DNA of 64,000 bases from Haemophilus influenzae (GTDB taxonomy: Bacteria > Pseudomonadota > Gammaproteobacteria > Enterobacterales > Pasteurellaceae), in NCBI RefSeq assembly GCF_019703545.1, contig NZ_AP018771.1, positions 1,674,001 to 1,738,000 on the forward strand, given 5' to 3'. Within the stretch, counting starts at the first letter, position 1; each line of letters begins with the position of its first letter. The position numbers and the translations under genes are program-made. This document shows, in pieces, positions 19,530 to 28,950 of this stretch. The notes beneath the pieces are model-generated. The model was not told the origin of the DNA, did no database searches, and worked only from the letters and a program-made list of their open reading frames with translations.

Positions 19530-20628
19530 ATGTTTGAAATCAATCCTGTAAAAAATAAAATCATCGATTTATCTGACCGCACTTCGGTGCTTCGGGGGTA
19601 TCTTTGACTTCGATGCCAAAGTTGAGCGTTTAGAAGAAGTCAATGCGGAACTAGAACAGCCAGATGTTTGGAATGATCCAGATAAAGCTCAAACGCTTGG
19701 TAAAGAACGGGTTTCTTTAGAACAAGTTGTAAATACCATCAAAAATTTAGAACAAGGTTTAGAAGATGTCGATGGGTTGTTAGAACTCGCCATCGAAGCA
19801 GAAGACGAAGACACCTTCAATGAAGCGGTCGCTGAATTAGATGAACTCGAACAACAACTCGAAAAATTAGAGTTCCGTCGAATGTTTAGTGGCGAACATG
19901 ATGCTTGCGATTGCTATGTGGACTTACAAGCTGGTTCTGGCGGTACGGAAGCTCAAGATTGGACAGAAATGTTGCTGCGTATGTATCTTCGTTGGGCAGA
20001 AAGCAAAGGCTTTAAAACAGAACTAATGGAAGTCTCTGACGGCGATGTAGCAGGATTAAAATCAGCAACGATTAAAGTGAGCGGAGAATATGCTTTTGGT
20101 TGGTTACGAACAGAAACGGGGATTCATCGTTTAGTGCGTAAAAGTCCATTTGATTCCAATAACCGTCGTCACACATCATTCAGTGCAGCATTTGTCTATC
20201 CTGAAATTGATGATGATATTGATATTGAAATCAATCCTGCTGATTTACGTATTGATGTTTATCGAGCGTCGGGAGCAGGTGGGCAGCACGTAAACAAAAC
20301 TGAAAGTGCGGTGCGAATTACCCATATGCCAAGTGGTATTGTAGTGCAATGTCAAAACGACCGTTCACAGCACAAAAACAAAGATCAAGCGATGAAGCAA
20401 TTAAAAGCGAAATTGTATGAGCTTGAATTACAAAAGAAAAATGCGGATAAGCAAGCAATGGAAGATAATAAATCGGACATTGGTTGGGGAAGCCAAATTC
20501 GCTCTTACGTATTAGACGATTCACGCATTAAAGATTTACGTACTGGCGTAGAAAACCGTAATACGCAAGCCGTATTAGACGGGGATTTAGATCGATTTAT
20601 TGAAGCGAGTCTCAAGGCTGGATTATAA
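19530..20628 (+). CDS. prfB: Peptide chain release factor 2 (programmed +1 frameshift)
   Basis: RF2 recognises UGA and UAA stops. Translation starts at the ATG at 19530 ([16 protein letters not shown]) and reads 25 codons to an in-frame TGA at 19605-19607. The context is the classic frameshift site: a Shine-Dalgarno-like GGGGGTAT, then CTT TGA C. Slipping +1 resumes at GAC 19606 and gives a 365-residue protein, the normal RF2 length. The anticodon-mimic SPF (RKSPFDS) and the catalytic GGQ (SGAGGQHVN) are intact, with Ala rather than the E. coli K-12 Thr before the GGQ loop. An uptake signal (ACCGCACTT) lies 20 bases before the slip site. lysS follows, as in E. coli. Confidence 0.96.
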
Positions 20629-20633
20629 AATTT

Positions 20634-20690
20634 TTGCCTTCCCCTGTTTACGGGGGAAAGTGGCGCGAAGCAACGGAAGGGGGCTTTCGA
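20634..20690. repeat. GC-rich dyad element between prfB and lysS
   Basis: CCCC-TGTTTA-CGGGGG, then a GTGGCGCGAAGC core and GGAAGGGGGC form nested complementary segments, far more GC-rich than the neighbourhood. It resembles dispersed intergenic dyad elements seen in Pasteurellaceae, but only one copy is in this window. It may act as a terminator or RNA-processing hairpin between prfB and lysS. Confidence 0.45.
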
Positions 20691-20777
20691 TAATATATTT
20701 CCTTTAGTCTTCGACAGCTCCTAAAGTAAACAAAGAAAATAAAAATTTCTTATTAATTTATAAAAAAGGTAAACAAT

Positions 20778-22286
20778 ATGTCAGAACAAGAAGTTAAAGA
20801 ATTAGATCTCAATGGCGAAATGCTCGTTCGTCGTGAAAAATTAGCCGCATTACGTACAAAAGGTAATGCATTTCCAAACAAGTTTCGTCGTGATGCGCTC
20901 GCGCAAGATTTGCACAATCAATATGATGCAGAAGACGGGGAAATCTTAAAAGAAAAAAGCATTGAAGTACAAGTTGCTGGTCGTATTATGACTCGCCGTG
21001 CAATGGGTAAAGCAACTTTTATCACTATTCAAGATATGAGCGGTAAAATCCAGCTTTACGTTGCACGCGATAATTTGCCTGAAGGTGTTTATGCTGAAGA
21101 TGTAGGTAACTGGGATTTAGGTGACATCGTTGGCGTTAAAGGCACTTTATTTAAAACAAAAACTGATGAACTCACAGTGAAAACTACGGAAGTTCAACTT
21201 TTAACTAAAGCTCTTCGCCCATTACCAGACAAATTCCATGGTTTAACCGACCAAGAAGTTCGCTATCGCCAACGTTATTTAGATTTAATTTCTAACGAAG
21301 AATCTCGCCGCACTTTTATTATTCGTTCTAAAGTTGTCGCGGGTATTCGTGAATATTTCATTTCTAAAGGCTTTATGGAAGTGGAAACGCCAATGTTACA
21401 AGTGATTCCAGGTGGTGCGTCTGCTCGTCCATTTATCACTCACCATAACGCATTAGATGTTGATATGTATCTTCGTATTGCACCTGAACTTTATTTAAAA
21501 CGCTTGGTCGTTGGTGGATTTGAACGAGTATTTGAATTAAACCGCAACTTCCGTAATGAAGGGGTTTCTGTTCGTCATAATCCAGAATTTACTATGCTTG
21601 AATATTATCAAGCCTATGCAGATTACCACGATTTAATGGATAACACCGAAGAACTGCTTCGTAAATTAGCGATTGATATTCTTGGTACGACTATTGTGAA
21701 ATACGGCGAATACGAATTTGATTTTGGTAAACCATTCGAACGTATTACGTTACACGATGCAACCATTAAATATGGTGCTGACAAAGGTATCGTAAAAGAA
21801 GATTTATATGACTTTGATCGTGCAAAAGCTACGGCAGAACGCTTAGGTATTGAAGTACAAAAATCTTGGGGTTTAGGCAGCATTGTGAACGCAATCTTTG
21901 AAGAAGTAGCTGAACATCACTTAATTCAACCAACCTTCTTAATGGCTCATCCTGCGGAAATTTCGCCACTTGCACGTCGTAATGATGAAAACCCAGATGT
22001 TACAGATCGTTTTGAGCTCTTTATCGGTGGTCGTGAAATCGGTAATGGTTTCTCAGAATTAAATGATGCAGAAGATCAAAATGAACGTTTTGATGCACAA
22101 GTGACTGCGAAAGAAGCGGGCGATGATGAAGCGATGTTTAAAGATGAAGACTTTGTTGTTGCACTAGAACACGGCTTACCACCAACAGCTGGGGAAGGTT
22201 TAGGTATCGACCGTCTAGCGATGCTTTATGCAAATGCACCATCAATTCGTGATGTGATCTTGTTCCCTGCAATGCGTCAGAAATAA
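20778..22286 (+). CDS. lysS: Lysyl-tRNA synthetase, class II
   Basis: A 502-residue class II LysRS that charges tRNA-Lys. The N-terminal OB-fold anticodon-binding domain (about residues 60-150) precedes the catalytic domain. Motif 2 is [18 protein letters not shown] and motif 3 is [12 protein letters not shown] at the C-terminus. AAAAGGTAAAC precedes the ATG. It follows prfB with a 149-base gap holding a GC-rich dyad and ends at a strong terminator. Confidence 0.97.
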   Translation: MSEQEVKELDLNGEMLVRREKLAALRTKGNAFPNKFRRDALAQDLHNQYDAEDGEILKEKSIEVQVAGRIMTRRAMGKATFITIQDMSGKIQLYVARDNLPEGVYAEDVGNWDLGDIVGVKGTLFKTKTDELTVKTTEVQLLTKALRPLPDKFHGLTDQEVRYRQRYLDLISNEESRRTFIIRSKVVAGIREYFISKGFMEVETPMLQVIPGGASARPFITHHNALDVDMYLRIAPELYLKRLVVGGFERVFELNRNFRNEGVSVRHNPEFTMLEYYQAYADYHDLMDNTEELLRKLAIDILGTTIVKYGEYEFDFGKPFERITLHDATIKYGADKGIVKEDLYDFDRAKATAERLGIEVQKSWGLGSIVNAIFEEVAEHHLIQPTFLMAHPAEISPLARRNDENPDVTDRFELFIGGREIGNGFSELNDAEDQNERFDAQVTAKEAGDDEAMFKDEDFVVALEHGLPPTAGEGLGIDRLAMLYANAPSIRDVILFPAMRQK

Positions 22287-22299
22287 TAAAGATACAAAC

Positions 22300-22327
22300 A
22301 AAAGCCACCAAATGGTGGCTTTTTTAT
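22300..22327 (+). terminator. lysS terminator
   Basis: AAGCCACCA and TGGTGGCTT form a perfect stem, followed by TTTTT. Confidence 0.9.
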
Positions 22328-22333
22328 CGAAAC

Positions 22334-22361
22334 ATAAAAAGGGAGCTAATGCTCCCCTTAC
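22334..22361 (-). terminator. mdh terminator
   Basis: On the minus strand GGGGAGC and GCTCCC form a stem followed by TTTTT, directly after the mdh stop. It lies back to back with the lysS terminator. Confidence 0.85.
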
Positions 22362-22371
22362 TTTTTAATGA

Positions 22372-23307
22372 TTAACCATTAATAAATTTTTCGCCTAATT
22401 CAATATCTGCACGTAAAGTCGGCAACATATTTTCTAGAGCTTGTTGTTCAAAATTGCTTAATGGGCCAATTGGTAAAATTTCTTCTACACCTTCTTTGCC
22501 TAAACGAACTGGTTGAGAGAAGAAACGAGCATATTTGCCATCACCTTCAACATAAGTACATTCAACCACTGTCTCGCCACTTAATCCTTTCACTAAAGAA
22601 CGCGCAAAACGTGCTGCAGCTTGCGCCATTGAAAGGGTTGCAGAACCGCCCCCCGCTTTTGCATTGACCACTTCTGTACCTGCATTTTGAATACGTTTTG
22701 TTAATGGTTCGATTTCATCTTCATTCCACTCAGCATATTGAACTTGAGAAAGTAATGGAAGAATAGTCACACCTGAGTGACCACCAATAACAGGAACGCT
22801 TGTACGAGAAACATTTAAACCTTTTAATTCAGCCACAAAGGTTTCAGAACGTAACACGTCTAAAGTTGTCACACCAAATAATTTACGTTTGTCGTAAACG
22901 CCTGCTTTTTTCAGCACTTCAGCCGCAATTGCAACAGTAGTATTTACTGGGTTAGTGATGATACCAACGCATGCTTTCGGACAAGTAACCGCGACTTTTT
23001 CAATTAAACCACGCACGATACCTGCATTAATATTGAATAAATCTGAACGATCCATACCAGGTTTACGTGCAACACCAGCAGAAATTAATACAACATCCGC
23101 ACCTTCAAGTGCTGGAGTTGGATCTTCACCAGAAAAACCTTTCACATTCACTGCCGTTGGAATATGGCTCACATCCACTGCAACACCTGGGGTAACAGGG
23201 GCAATATCATACAATGATAAGTCGGTACCTGCTGGCAACTGAAGTTTTAGTAATAACGCTAATGCTTGACCAATACCACCTGCGGCACCTAATACAGCAA
23301 CTTTCAT
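22372..23307 (-). CDS. mdh: Malate dehydrogenase (NAD)
   Basis: A 311-residue NAD-dependent malate dehydrogenase, interconverting malate and oxaloacetate. The Rossmann motif GAAGGIGQA is at residues 7-15. Catalytic His lies in [12 protein letters not shown], and substrate-binding Arg in [20 protein letters not shown] precedes the ATG. H. influenzae lacks the early oxidative TCA enzymes, so the enzyme probably serves the reductive branch from oxaloacetate to succinate; that is established for the species, not seen here. A CRP site lies upstream. Confidence 0.97.
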   Translation of the reverse strand: MKVAVLGAAGGIGQALALLLKLQLPAGTDLSLYDIAPVTPGVAVDVSHIPTAVNVKGFSGEDPTPALEGADVVLISAGVARKPGMDRSDLFNINAGIVRGLIEKVAVTCPKACVGIITNPVNTTVAIAAEVLKKAGVYDKRKLFGVTTLDVLRSETFVAELKGLNVSRTSVPVIGGHSGVTILPLLSQVQYAEWNEDEIEPLTKRIQNAGTEVVNAKAGGGSATLSMAQAAARFARSLVKGLSGETVVECTYVEGDGKYARFFSQPVRLGKEGVEEILPIGPLSNFEQQALENMLPTLRADIELGEKFING

Positions 23308-23391
23308 AAATACTCCTTATGTGTTAGTTAATTTAAAACAGACTGATTTTAAAATGTTCATCTTACAATTACAAATAGAGAAATATCATTC

Positions 23392-23407
23392 TATGATCTA
23401 GTTCACA
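23392..23407 (-). promoter_or_regulatory. CRP site upstream of mdh
   Basis: Read on the minus strand, TGTGA-N6-TCATA differs from the CRP consensus by one base. It is centred about 92 bases before the mdh start codon. Confidence 0.5.
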
Positions 23408-23462
23408 TTTCTGAGATAAATATTTTCTTCTCTTCGTTCTTATTCATATTTCAGTTGATGAA

Positions 23463-23501
23463 AGTGAATTTTTATGCAATTCTTATGCAAATTTTGACTA
23501 T
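23463..23501 (+). promoter_or_regulatory. ARG boxes before argR
   Basis: TGAATTTTTATGCA (within 23463-23480) matches the ARG-box core TGAAT-N4-ATTCA with one change (T to G). A weaker copy follows at 23484-23501 after three bases, the normal spacing for an ArgR hexamer. This implies autoregulation of argR. Confidence 0.6.
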
Positions 23502-23513
23502 TGAAAAATAAAG

Positions 23514-23969
23514 ATGACTGAGAATTTAACTCGCGCTTTTAAAGAATTACTCAACCAAGAACGCTTTGGTTCTCAAAGTGAAATTGTCGATGCCTTAAAA
23601 AAACAAGGCTTTACTGGTATTAATCAATCAAAAATATCAAGAATGCTCAGCAAATTTGGTGCGGTTCGCACCCGTAATACCAAGATGGAAATGGTCTATT
23701 GCTTACCAAATGAATTAAGTGTTCCCAATACCAGTAGTCCATTAAAAAATCTTGTCTTAGATGTTGATCACAATGCGATGTTAATCGTAATAAAAACGAC
23801 GCCCGGTGCTGCTCAATTAATCGCACGATTACTTGATTCCATTGGAAAATCAGAAGGCATTTTAGGTACTATCGCAGGCGATGATACTATTTTTGTCACG
23901 CCCACAAACGATAAACCTATCGACGAATTATTGCAAAATATCCAACGTTTATTTGAAAACACATTGTAA
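23514..23969 (+). CDS. argR: Arginine repressor ArgR
   Basis: A 151-residue ArgR. The N-terminal winged helix contains [20 protein letters not shown] (residues about 18-37) and the recognition segment [17 protein letters not shown]. The C-terminal arginine-binding and trimerisation domain has the [11 protein letters not shown] motif. It represses arginine genes when arginine is plentiful. ARG boxes stand before its own start and before artP. Its stop overlaps the start of yfcH (TAATG). No strong Shine-Dalgarno is seen. Confidence 0.95.
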   Translation: MTENLTRAFKELLNQERFGSQSEIVDALKKQGFTGINQSKISRMLSKFGAVRTRNTKMEMVYCLPNELSVPNTSSPLKNLVLDVDHNAMLIVIKTTPGAAQLIARLLDSIGKSEGILGTIAGDDTIFVTPTNDKPIDELLQNIQRLFENTL

Positions 23970-24859
23970 TGAATATTCTATTAACGGGAGGAACAGGACT
24001 TATCGGCAAAGCACTTGTCGAACAACTCTGTTTACGCAATGAACAAGTGACGATCTTAACGCGCTCAAGTTCGCCGCACACTCTCTCAAAGCACAAAAAC
24101 ATCAAATTTATTACCGCACTTTCCCAACTTAATTCACAAGAACAGTTTGATGCCATCATCAATCTTGCTGGCGAGCCAATTTTTCATAAAGTTTGGTCGA
24201 AAAACCAGAAATCTATTTTACGAGAAAGTCGTTTAAGCCTCACTACTCAACTGGTTGAATTCATCAATCAGTATCAGCAATACCCAATTTTTATTTCAGG
24301 TTCAGCAACAGGAATTTACGGCGATCAAGACGAACAAAAAATTACCGAAACAAGCAAAACAGCAAAAACCTTCACTGCACAATTATGCCAAGATTGGGAA
24401 AATATTGCACGACAAGCACATGCTAGAGTTTGTTTGATTAGAACAGGCATGGTCTTTTCTACAAAAGGTGGCGCACTTGCTAAAATGTTGCCTTTATACA
24501 AATGGGGACTTGGCGGTAAACTGGGCAAGGGAGAGCAATATTTCCCTTGGATTGCTTTGGAAGATATGGTAAACGGCATTTTATTTTTACTCGATCATTC
24601 AGAATGCAGAGGGGCGTTTAACTTCGCTGCCCCCAAGTCTATAAAACAGCATAAATTTAACCGCACTTTAGCTCAACTATTAAAACGTCCTGCTTTTGCA
24701 ACCATTCCAAAATGGCTATTACATTTCATTCTTGGCAAGCGAGCAAATCTATTACTCGAAAGTCAAAATGTTGTACCTGAAAAATTACTTAACGCTGGAT
24801 TCCAATTTCAATATGCTGATTGCGAAAACTATCTAAAAGATATCCTAAAAAACAAATAA
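23969..24859 (+). CDS. yfcH: YfcH family NAD(P)-dependent epimerase/dehydratase-like protein
   Basis: A 296-residue short-chain dehydrogenase-like protein of the YfcH (TIGR01777) family. The nucleotide-binding motif [13 protein letters not shown] is at the N-terminus, and [12 protein letters not shown] near residue 112 provides the catalytic Ser/Tyr region. The C-terminal DUF1731 domain follows. The physiological substrate is unknown. It is translationally coupled to argR. Downstream, a weak hairpin with arms AAAATCA and TGATTTT (24860-24892) separates it from purF. Confidence 0.85.
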   Translation: MNILLTGGTGLIGKALVEQLCLRNEQVTILTRSSSPHTLSKHKNIKFITALSQLNSQEQFDAIINLAGEPIFHKVWSKNQKSILRESRLSLTTQLVEFINQYQQYPIFISGSATGIYGDQDEQKITETSKTAKTFTAQLCQDWENIARQAHARVCLIRTGMVFSTKGGALAKMLPLYKWGLGGKLGKGEQYFPWIALEDMVNGILFLLDHSECRGAFNFAAPKSIKQHKFNRTLAQLLKRPAFATIPKWLLHFILGKRANLLLESQNVVPEKLLNAGFQFQYADCENYLKDILKNK

Positions 24860-24913
24860 AAAAATCACCGCACTTTTAATACGATGATTTTTATCCCTCT
24901 AAATGCCTAGCAT

Positions 24914-26431
24914 TTATTGTTCATTGTAAATTTCAAGATTGGATGCTTGTTTTTCTCGTTTCTTCTTTGCGTTATCATTGCGTTGAGTTGCGATTTTCTC
25001 TAAATATTCAGGGCTAATATCGCCTGTAATATATTCGCCTGTGAAAACAGAACAATCAAAACCTTGAATGGCTGGGTTTTCCAATTGAACAGATTCAGTA
25101 AGTGCGGTCAGATCTTGGAAAATTAATTTATCTACGCCAATCAAATGTGCAATTTCATCAACATTTCGTCCATAAGCGATCAGCTCATCGCGACTCGGCA
25201 TATCAATACCATAGACATTCGGATAACGAATTTCTGGGGCAGCCGAGGCGAAGTAAATTTTCTTCGCGCCAGCTGAGCGAGCCATTTCAACAATTTGCTC
25301 AGAGGTTGTGCCACGAACAATAGAATCGTCTACCAATAACACGTTTTTATCTTTAAATTCAGCTTTAATGGTATTCAATTTACGACGAACCGAACTAATA
25401 CGCTGTGCTTGTCCTGGCATAATAAAGGTACGGCCAACATAGCGATTTTTCACAAATCCTTGGCGATAAGGCTTCCCTAGTACACGAGCTATTTGTAACG
25501 CAATATCTGTTGAAGTTTCAGGAACGGGAATCACCACATCAATATTATCAATTTCATCAGCCCATTCTTTTGCAATTTTTTGTCCAAGTTTTTCGCCCAT
25601 GTGAACACGCGCAGCATAAACAGAGACGCCATCAATCGTTGAATCTGGGCGTGCAAAATAAACATACTCAAAAATACAAGGATTTAACACCGCACTTTCA
25701 GCACATTGTTGTGAATAAAGCTCGCCATCAAACGTCACATAAACGGCTTCACCTGCAGCAATATCACGCACAAATTCGAAACCTACAATATCTAAAGCCA
25801 CTGTTTCAGACGCAAACATATAATCGGTTTTGCCATTTTCCTCGCGTTTACCCAACACCAAAGGACGAATGCCAAAAGGATCACGAAACGCAACCATACC
25901 ATGCCCAATAATCATCGCTAAACAAGCATAAGCACCGCGAACATCCTTGTGAGTTTTACGAACAGCATAGAAAATATCTTGTGGATCGAGGTGATCTTGA
26001 GGAATGTGATCGAGGTGATTGGCGAGAATATTAAGAAGAAGTTCGGAATCTGAATTAGTGTTTACATGGCGGCGAGCAGTTTTAAAGACCTTTTCTTTTA
26101 ACTCCACTGAGTTGGTTAAGTTGCCGTTATGCACCAAAGTGACACCATAGGGAGAATTCACATAAAAAGGCTGTGCCTCTGAGACGCTAGAACTCCCCGC
26201 TGTAGGATAGCGAACATGCCCCAACCCAGCATGTCCTTGCAAGCGTAGCATATGTTCTTGATGAAACACATCGCTGACTAAACCATTAGCTTTACGTAAG
26301 CGAAAACGGTTTTCATCATCAACCGTTACAATACCTGCCGCATCTTGTCCACGATGTTGCAAAAGGGTTAATGCTGCATAAATAGATTCATTAACCGGAC
26401 TTTGGCTAACAATACCGACAATACCACACAT
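24914..26431 (-). CDS. purF: Amidophosphoribosyltransferase
   Basis: A 505-residue enzyme of the first committed step of purine synthesis, transferring glutamine amide to PRPP. Cys2 (MCGIVGIV) is the N-terminal nucleophile of the glutaminase domain. The PRPP-binding loop [14 protein letters not shown] is at about residues 362-375. It lies ten bases downstream of cvpA, the same pair as in E. coli, and shares the PurR-controlled promoter. An uptake signal falls within the coding region. Confidence 0.97.
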   Translation of the reverse strand: MCGIVGIVSQSPVNESIYAALTLLQHRGQDAAGIVTVDDENRFRLRKANGLVSDVFHQEHMLRLQGHAGLGHVRYPTAGSSSVSEAQPFYVNSPYGVTLVHNGNLTNSVELKEKVFKTARRHVNTNSDSELLLNILANHLDHIPQDHLDPQDIFYAVRKTHKDVRGAYACLAMIIGHGMVAFRDPFGIRPLVLGKREENGKTDYMFASETVALDIVGFEFVRDIAAGEAVYVTFDGELYSQQCAESAVLNPCIFEYVYFARPDSTIDGVSVYAARVHMGEKLGQKIAKEWADEIDNIDVVIPVPETSTDIALQIARVLGKPYRQGFVKNRYVGRTFIMPGQAQRISSVRRKLNTIKAEFKDKNVLLVDDSIVRGTTSEQIVEMARSAGAKKIYFASAAPEIRYPNVYGIDMPSRDELIAYGRNVDEIAHLIGVDKLIFQDLTALTESVQLENPAIQGFDCSVFTGEYITGDISPEYLEKIATQRNDNAKKKREKQASNLEIYNEQ

Positions 26432-26441
26432 TTTGTGTTCC

Positions 26442-26933
26442 TTATTGATTAAGCGTTGGAGTTAAAAAACTTGAACTCGCCTGAAGTTGTTGAAAGAACC
26501 ATTCAATAATAAAACCAAAGTGCGGTATTAATTGAGATTCTTTCCACCAATCAGTTTGTTCAAAATTGGTAAAAGTATCCATAAAAAATAACAACGCAGC
26601 CACAATCAGCGCACCACGCACTAAACCGAAAGCTGCACCTAATACGCGATCAGTACCGCTTAAACCCGTTTTATCCACTAATTGACTAATCACATAATTT
26701 ACTATGGCACCCACAATTAAAGTCAGAACAAACAAAATGGCGATTGCAGTTCCATTACGAATATACATTGATTCAATTTGCGTAAGATAAGCAGCAAGAT
26801 AAGGATAGAACTGACTTGCAACAATAAATGCCACAACCCAGCTACCGAGTGAAAGCACTTCGCGAACAAAACCGCGTAATAAACTAACAAGAATGGAAAA
26901 AGCGATAATGCCAATAATAATGTAATCAATCAT
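26442..26933 (-). CDS. cvpA: CvpA colicin V production family membrane protein
   Basis: A 163-residue inner-membrane protein of the CvpA family with four membrane helices, starting [15 protein letters not shown]. The ATG at 26933 is chosen over an upstream in-frame TTG because family members begin here. The E. coli homologue is needed for colicin V export and affects envelope resistance; its molecular role is unclear. It is first in a cvpA-purF operon. Confidence 0.9.
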   Translation of the reverse strand: MIDYIIIGIIAFSILVSLLRGFVREVLSLGSWVVAFIVASQFYPYLAAYLTQIESMYIRNGTAIAILFVLTLIVGAIVNYVISQLVDKTGLSGTDRVLGAAFGLVRGALIVAALLFFMDTFTNFEQTDWWKESQLIPHFGFIIEWFFQQLQASSSFLTPTLNQ

Positions 26934-26950
26934 TAAAAAATCTCTCAATG

Positions 26951-26974
26951 AAAAACGGCCGTTTAAAACGACCG
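26951..26974 (-). terminator. Hairpin with T run between yfbV and cvpA
   Basis: On the minus strand CGGTCGTT and AACGGCCG pair (one G-T), followed by TTTTT. It looks like the terminator of yfbV, yet it lies downstream of the cvpA -10 box (ATTCTA on plus, 26979-26984), so cvpA transcripts would start at its edge. Confidence 0.6.
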
Positions 26975-27000
26975 AGCTATTCTACAAAAATAAAGCCAAA

Positions 27001-27016
27001 AAGAAAACGTTTGCGT
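27001..27016 (-). promoter_or_regulatory. PurR operator of cvpA-purF
   Basis: On the minus strand the 16 bases read ACGCAAACGTTTTCTT, an almost perfect PurR box. It overlaps the -35 region of a promoter whose -10 (TAGAAT) is at 26984-26979. Repression of cvpA-purF by purines is implied, as in E. coli. Confidence 0.75.
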
Positions 27017-27019
27017 AAA

Positions 27020-27463
27020 CTAAATTTCCTGCCAAAAAGCACGTTCCAATTTACTTTGAGCTTTCTTTAAGACTTCCGCTAAATGTTGATATGTCGGTTT
27101 TTCTTGCACAAAAGGCAAGGGTTCATGTAGTTGTTTTAAACGTTCGCAAATATCATAAAACCATACCGCACTTTGATTTTCTAACGGCGTATTGGCACGC
27201 TTACCAAGCCAATAAAGACCTTGAAAAGGAATAAGCAAGGCAAAAAGTGCGGTCAAAATTGCGATAGAAAATGCCATCAAATCATTTTTTGCATAAAACT
27301 GCTGCCATAGAATTGCAAACACAGCAACAAAAGGCATAAATTTTTGTGCAAAACTCGTGGCTTTCATAATACGGTTTTCAGGGAAAATAATGCCTAACTT
27401 CGCCTCCAGCGGCCAAGTATTAAGATAAATTTGCCCCTGTTTAAAAATGGAAAAAAATGCCAT
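27020..27463 (-). CDS. yfbV: YfbV/UPF0208 membrane protein
   Basis: A 147-residue protein of the UPF0208 family with two central membrane helices ([15 protein letters not shown] and the segment around [18 protein letters not shown]). The opening [18 protein letters not shown] is family-typical. In E. coli YfbV limits the influence of the Ter macrodomain, and the gene also neighbours ackA there. An uptake signal inside the second helix encodes Thr-Ala-Leu. It is divergent from ackA. Confidence 0.85.
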
Positions 27464-27575
27464 AAAAACACCTCAAAAATTGACCGCACTTATCATACGC
27501 TATTTTAAGTCTATTTTTAGTAAAAATAGTTTAATTTTTCAAAAAATACGATAAAGTTTGTATTTTTTCCTTACC

Positions 27576-27643
27576 GATGAATTTATTTTATTCATCAAAA
27601 GGTGTATTCTATGTCTGATTTTTCAAACCATCTTAGATGATGG
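27576..27643. promoter_or_regulatory. Two inverted repeats in the ackA leader region
   Basis: GATGAAT-N7-ATTCATC at 27576-27596 and CCATC-N6-GATGG at 27628-27643 lie in tandem before the ackA start. The arms of the two dyads share GATG/CATC. They could form RNA hairpins or be binding sites; no known consensus fits. Confidence 0.3.
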
Positions 27644-27677
27644 ATTTCTATTAACCTCAATCAAATATAGGGTTCCT

Positions 27678-28883
27678 ATGTCAAAACTTGTTCTTATCCT
27701 TAACTGTGGTAGTTCTTCACTCAAATTTGCAATTCTTGATCCAGCAACAGGGGAAGAAAAATTATCTGGCTTAGCCGAAGCATTTTTCTTACCTGAAGCA
27801 CGTATCAAATGGAAACTCAATGGAGAGAAAGGTAACGCAGATTTAGGCGCAGGTGCAGCGCATACTGAAGCGCTTAATTTTATCGCATCTAACATTCTGA
27901 ATGATGAGCTTAAAAATTCTATCGCGGCAATTGGTCATCGTATCGTTCACGGTGGCGAAAAATACACTCAATCTGTCATCGTAACAGATGAAGTTGTTAA
28001 AGGAATTGAAGATGCTGCACAATTTGCGCCACTTCACAACCCTGCTCACTTAATTGGTATTCGCGAAGCATTCAAGGCATTCCCACACTTAAAAGATAAA
28101 AACGTGGTAGTTTTTGATACAGCATTCCACCAAACTATGCCTGAAGAAGCCTTCCTTTATGCCCTTCCATACTCTTTATATAAAGAGCACGGCGTACGTC
28201 GCTATGGTGCACACGGCACAAGTCACTACTTCGTTTCTCGTGAAGTCGCTAAATATGTAGGCAAACCTGCAGATCAAGTAAATGCTATTATTTGTCACTT
28301 AGGTAATGGTGGTTCTGTTTCTGTTGTGCGTAACGGTCAATGTATTGATACTTCAATGGGCTTAACTCCGCTAGAAGGTTTAGTAATGGGTACGCGTTGT
28401 GGCGATATTGACCCTGCAATCGTATTCTACCTATACAAAACACTAGGTATGTCTATGGATCAAATCGAAGAGACTTTAGTGAAAAAATCAGGTCTTTTAG
28501 GTTTAACTGAAGTAACAAGCGACTGCCGTTATGCTGAAGATAACTACGATGATGAATCTAAACCAGAAACAAGACGTGCTTTAAATGTTTATAGCTATCG
28601 TTTAGCGAAATACATTGGTGCTTATATGGCTGTGTTGGGCGATGATCACTTAGATGCAATTGCATTCACTGGTGGTATTGGCGAAAACTCAGCGCACGTT
28701 CGTGAATTAGCCTTAAATCACTTAAAATTATTTGGCATTAAAATCGATCACGAACGAAATCTTGCCACACGTTTTGGTAAAGATGGTGTAATCACCACTG
28801 ATGATTCCGCATTTAAAGCAATTGTTCTTCCAACTAACGAAGAATTGGTTATCGCACAAGATACCGCAAAACTTTGTTTCTAA
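27678..28883 (+). CDS. ackA: Acetate kinase
   Basis: A 401-residue acetate kinase, making ATP and acetate from acetyl phosphate. The start at 27678 ([17 protein letters not shown]) is chosen over an upstream in-frame ATG because this is the invariant N-terminus. The ASKHA-fold motifs are present: [23 protein letters not shown] and FTGGIGENS. With pta downstream it forms the acetyl-CoA to acetate overflow pathway. A hairpin lies in the gap before pta. Confidence 0.97.
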   Translation: MSKLVLILNCGSSSLKFAILDPATGEEKLSGLAEAFFLPEARIKWKLNGEKGNADLGAGAAHTEALNFIASNILNDELKNSIAAIGHRIVHGGEKYTQSVIVTDEVVKGIEDAAQFAPLHNPAHLIGIREAFKAFPHLKDKNVVVFDTAFHQTMPEEAFLYALPYSLYKEHGVRRYGAHGTSHYFVSREVAKYVGKPADQVNAIICHLGNGGSVSVVRNGQCIDTSMGLTPLEGLVMGTRCGDIDPAIVFYLYKTLGMSMDQIEETLVKKSGLLGLTEVTSDCRYAEDNYDDESKPETRRALNVYSYRLAKYIGAYMAVLGDDHLDAIAFTGGIGENSAHVRELALNHLKLFGIKIDHERNLATRFGKDGVITTDDSAFKAIVLPTNEELVIAQDTAKLCF

Positions 28884-28893
28884 TTTAACAACA

Positions 28894-28921
28894 AGCTGCC
28901 GAATTTTTCGGCAGTTTTTAT
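28894..28921 (+). terminator. Hairpin between ackA and pta
   Basis: GCTGCCGAA and TTCGGCAGT form a stem followed by TTTTTA. A TATAAT at 28922-28927 just downstream suggests pta also has its own promoter. The hairpin may attenuate rather than fully stop transcription. Confidence 0.7.
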
Positions 28922-28950
28922 TTATAATATATACATATTAAGGTTTAACT

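Noticed and set aside
24860..24892. Hairpin after yfcH as a confident terminator
   Set aside because: The arms are only seven AT-rich bases with a 17-base loop, so it is mentioned only under yfcH.
27611..27640. Nine-codon ORF (MSDFSNHLR) in the ackA leader as a leader peptide
   Set aside because: It has no run of a regulatory codon and a poor case for attenuation; it overlaps a dyad that explains the sequence as well.
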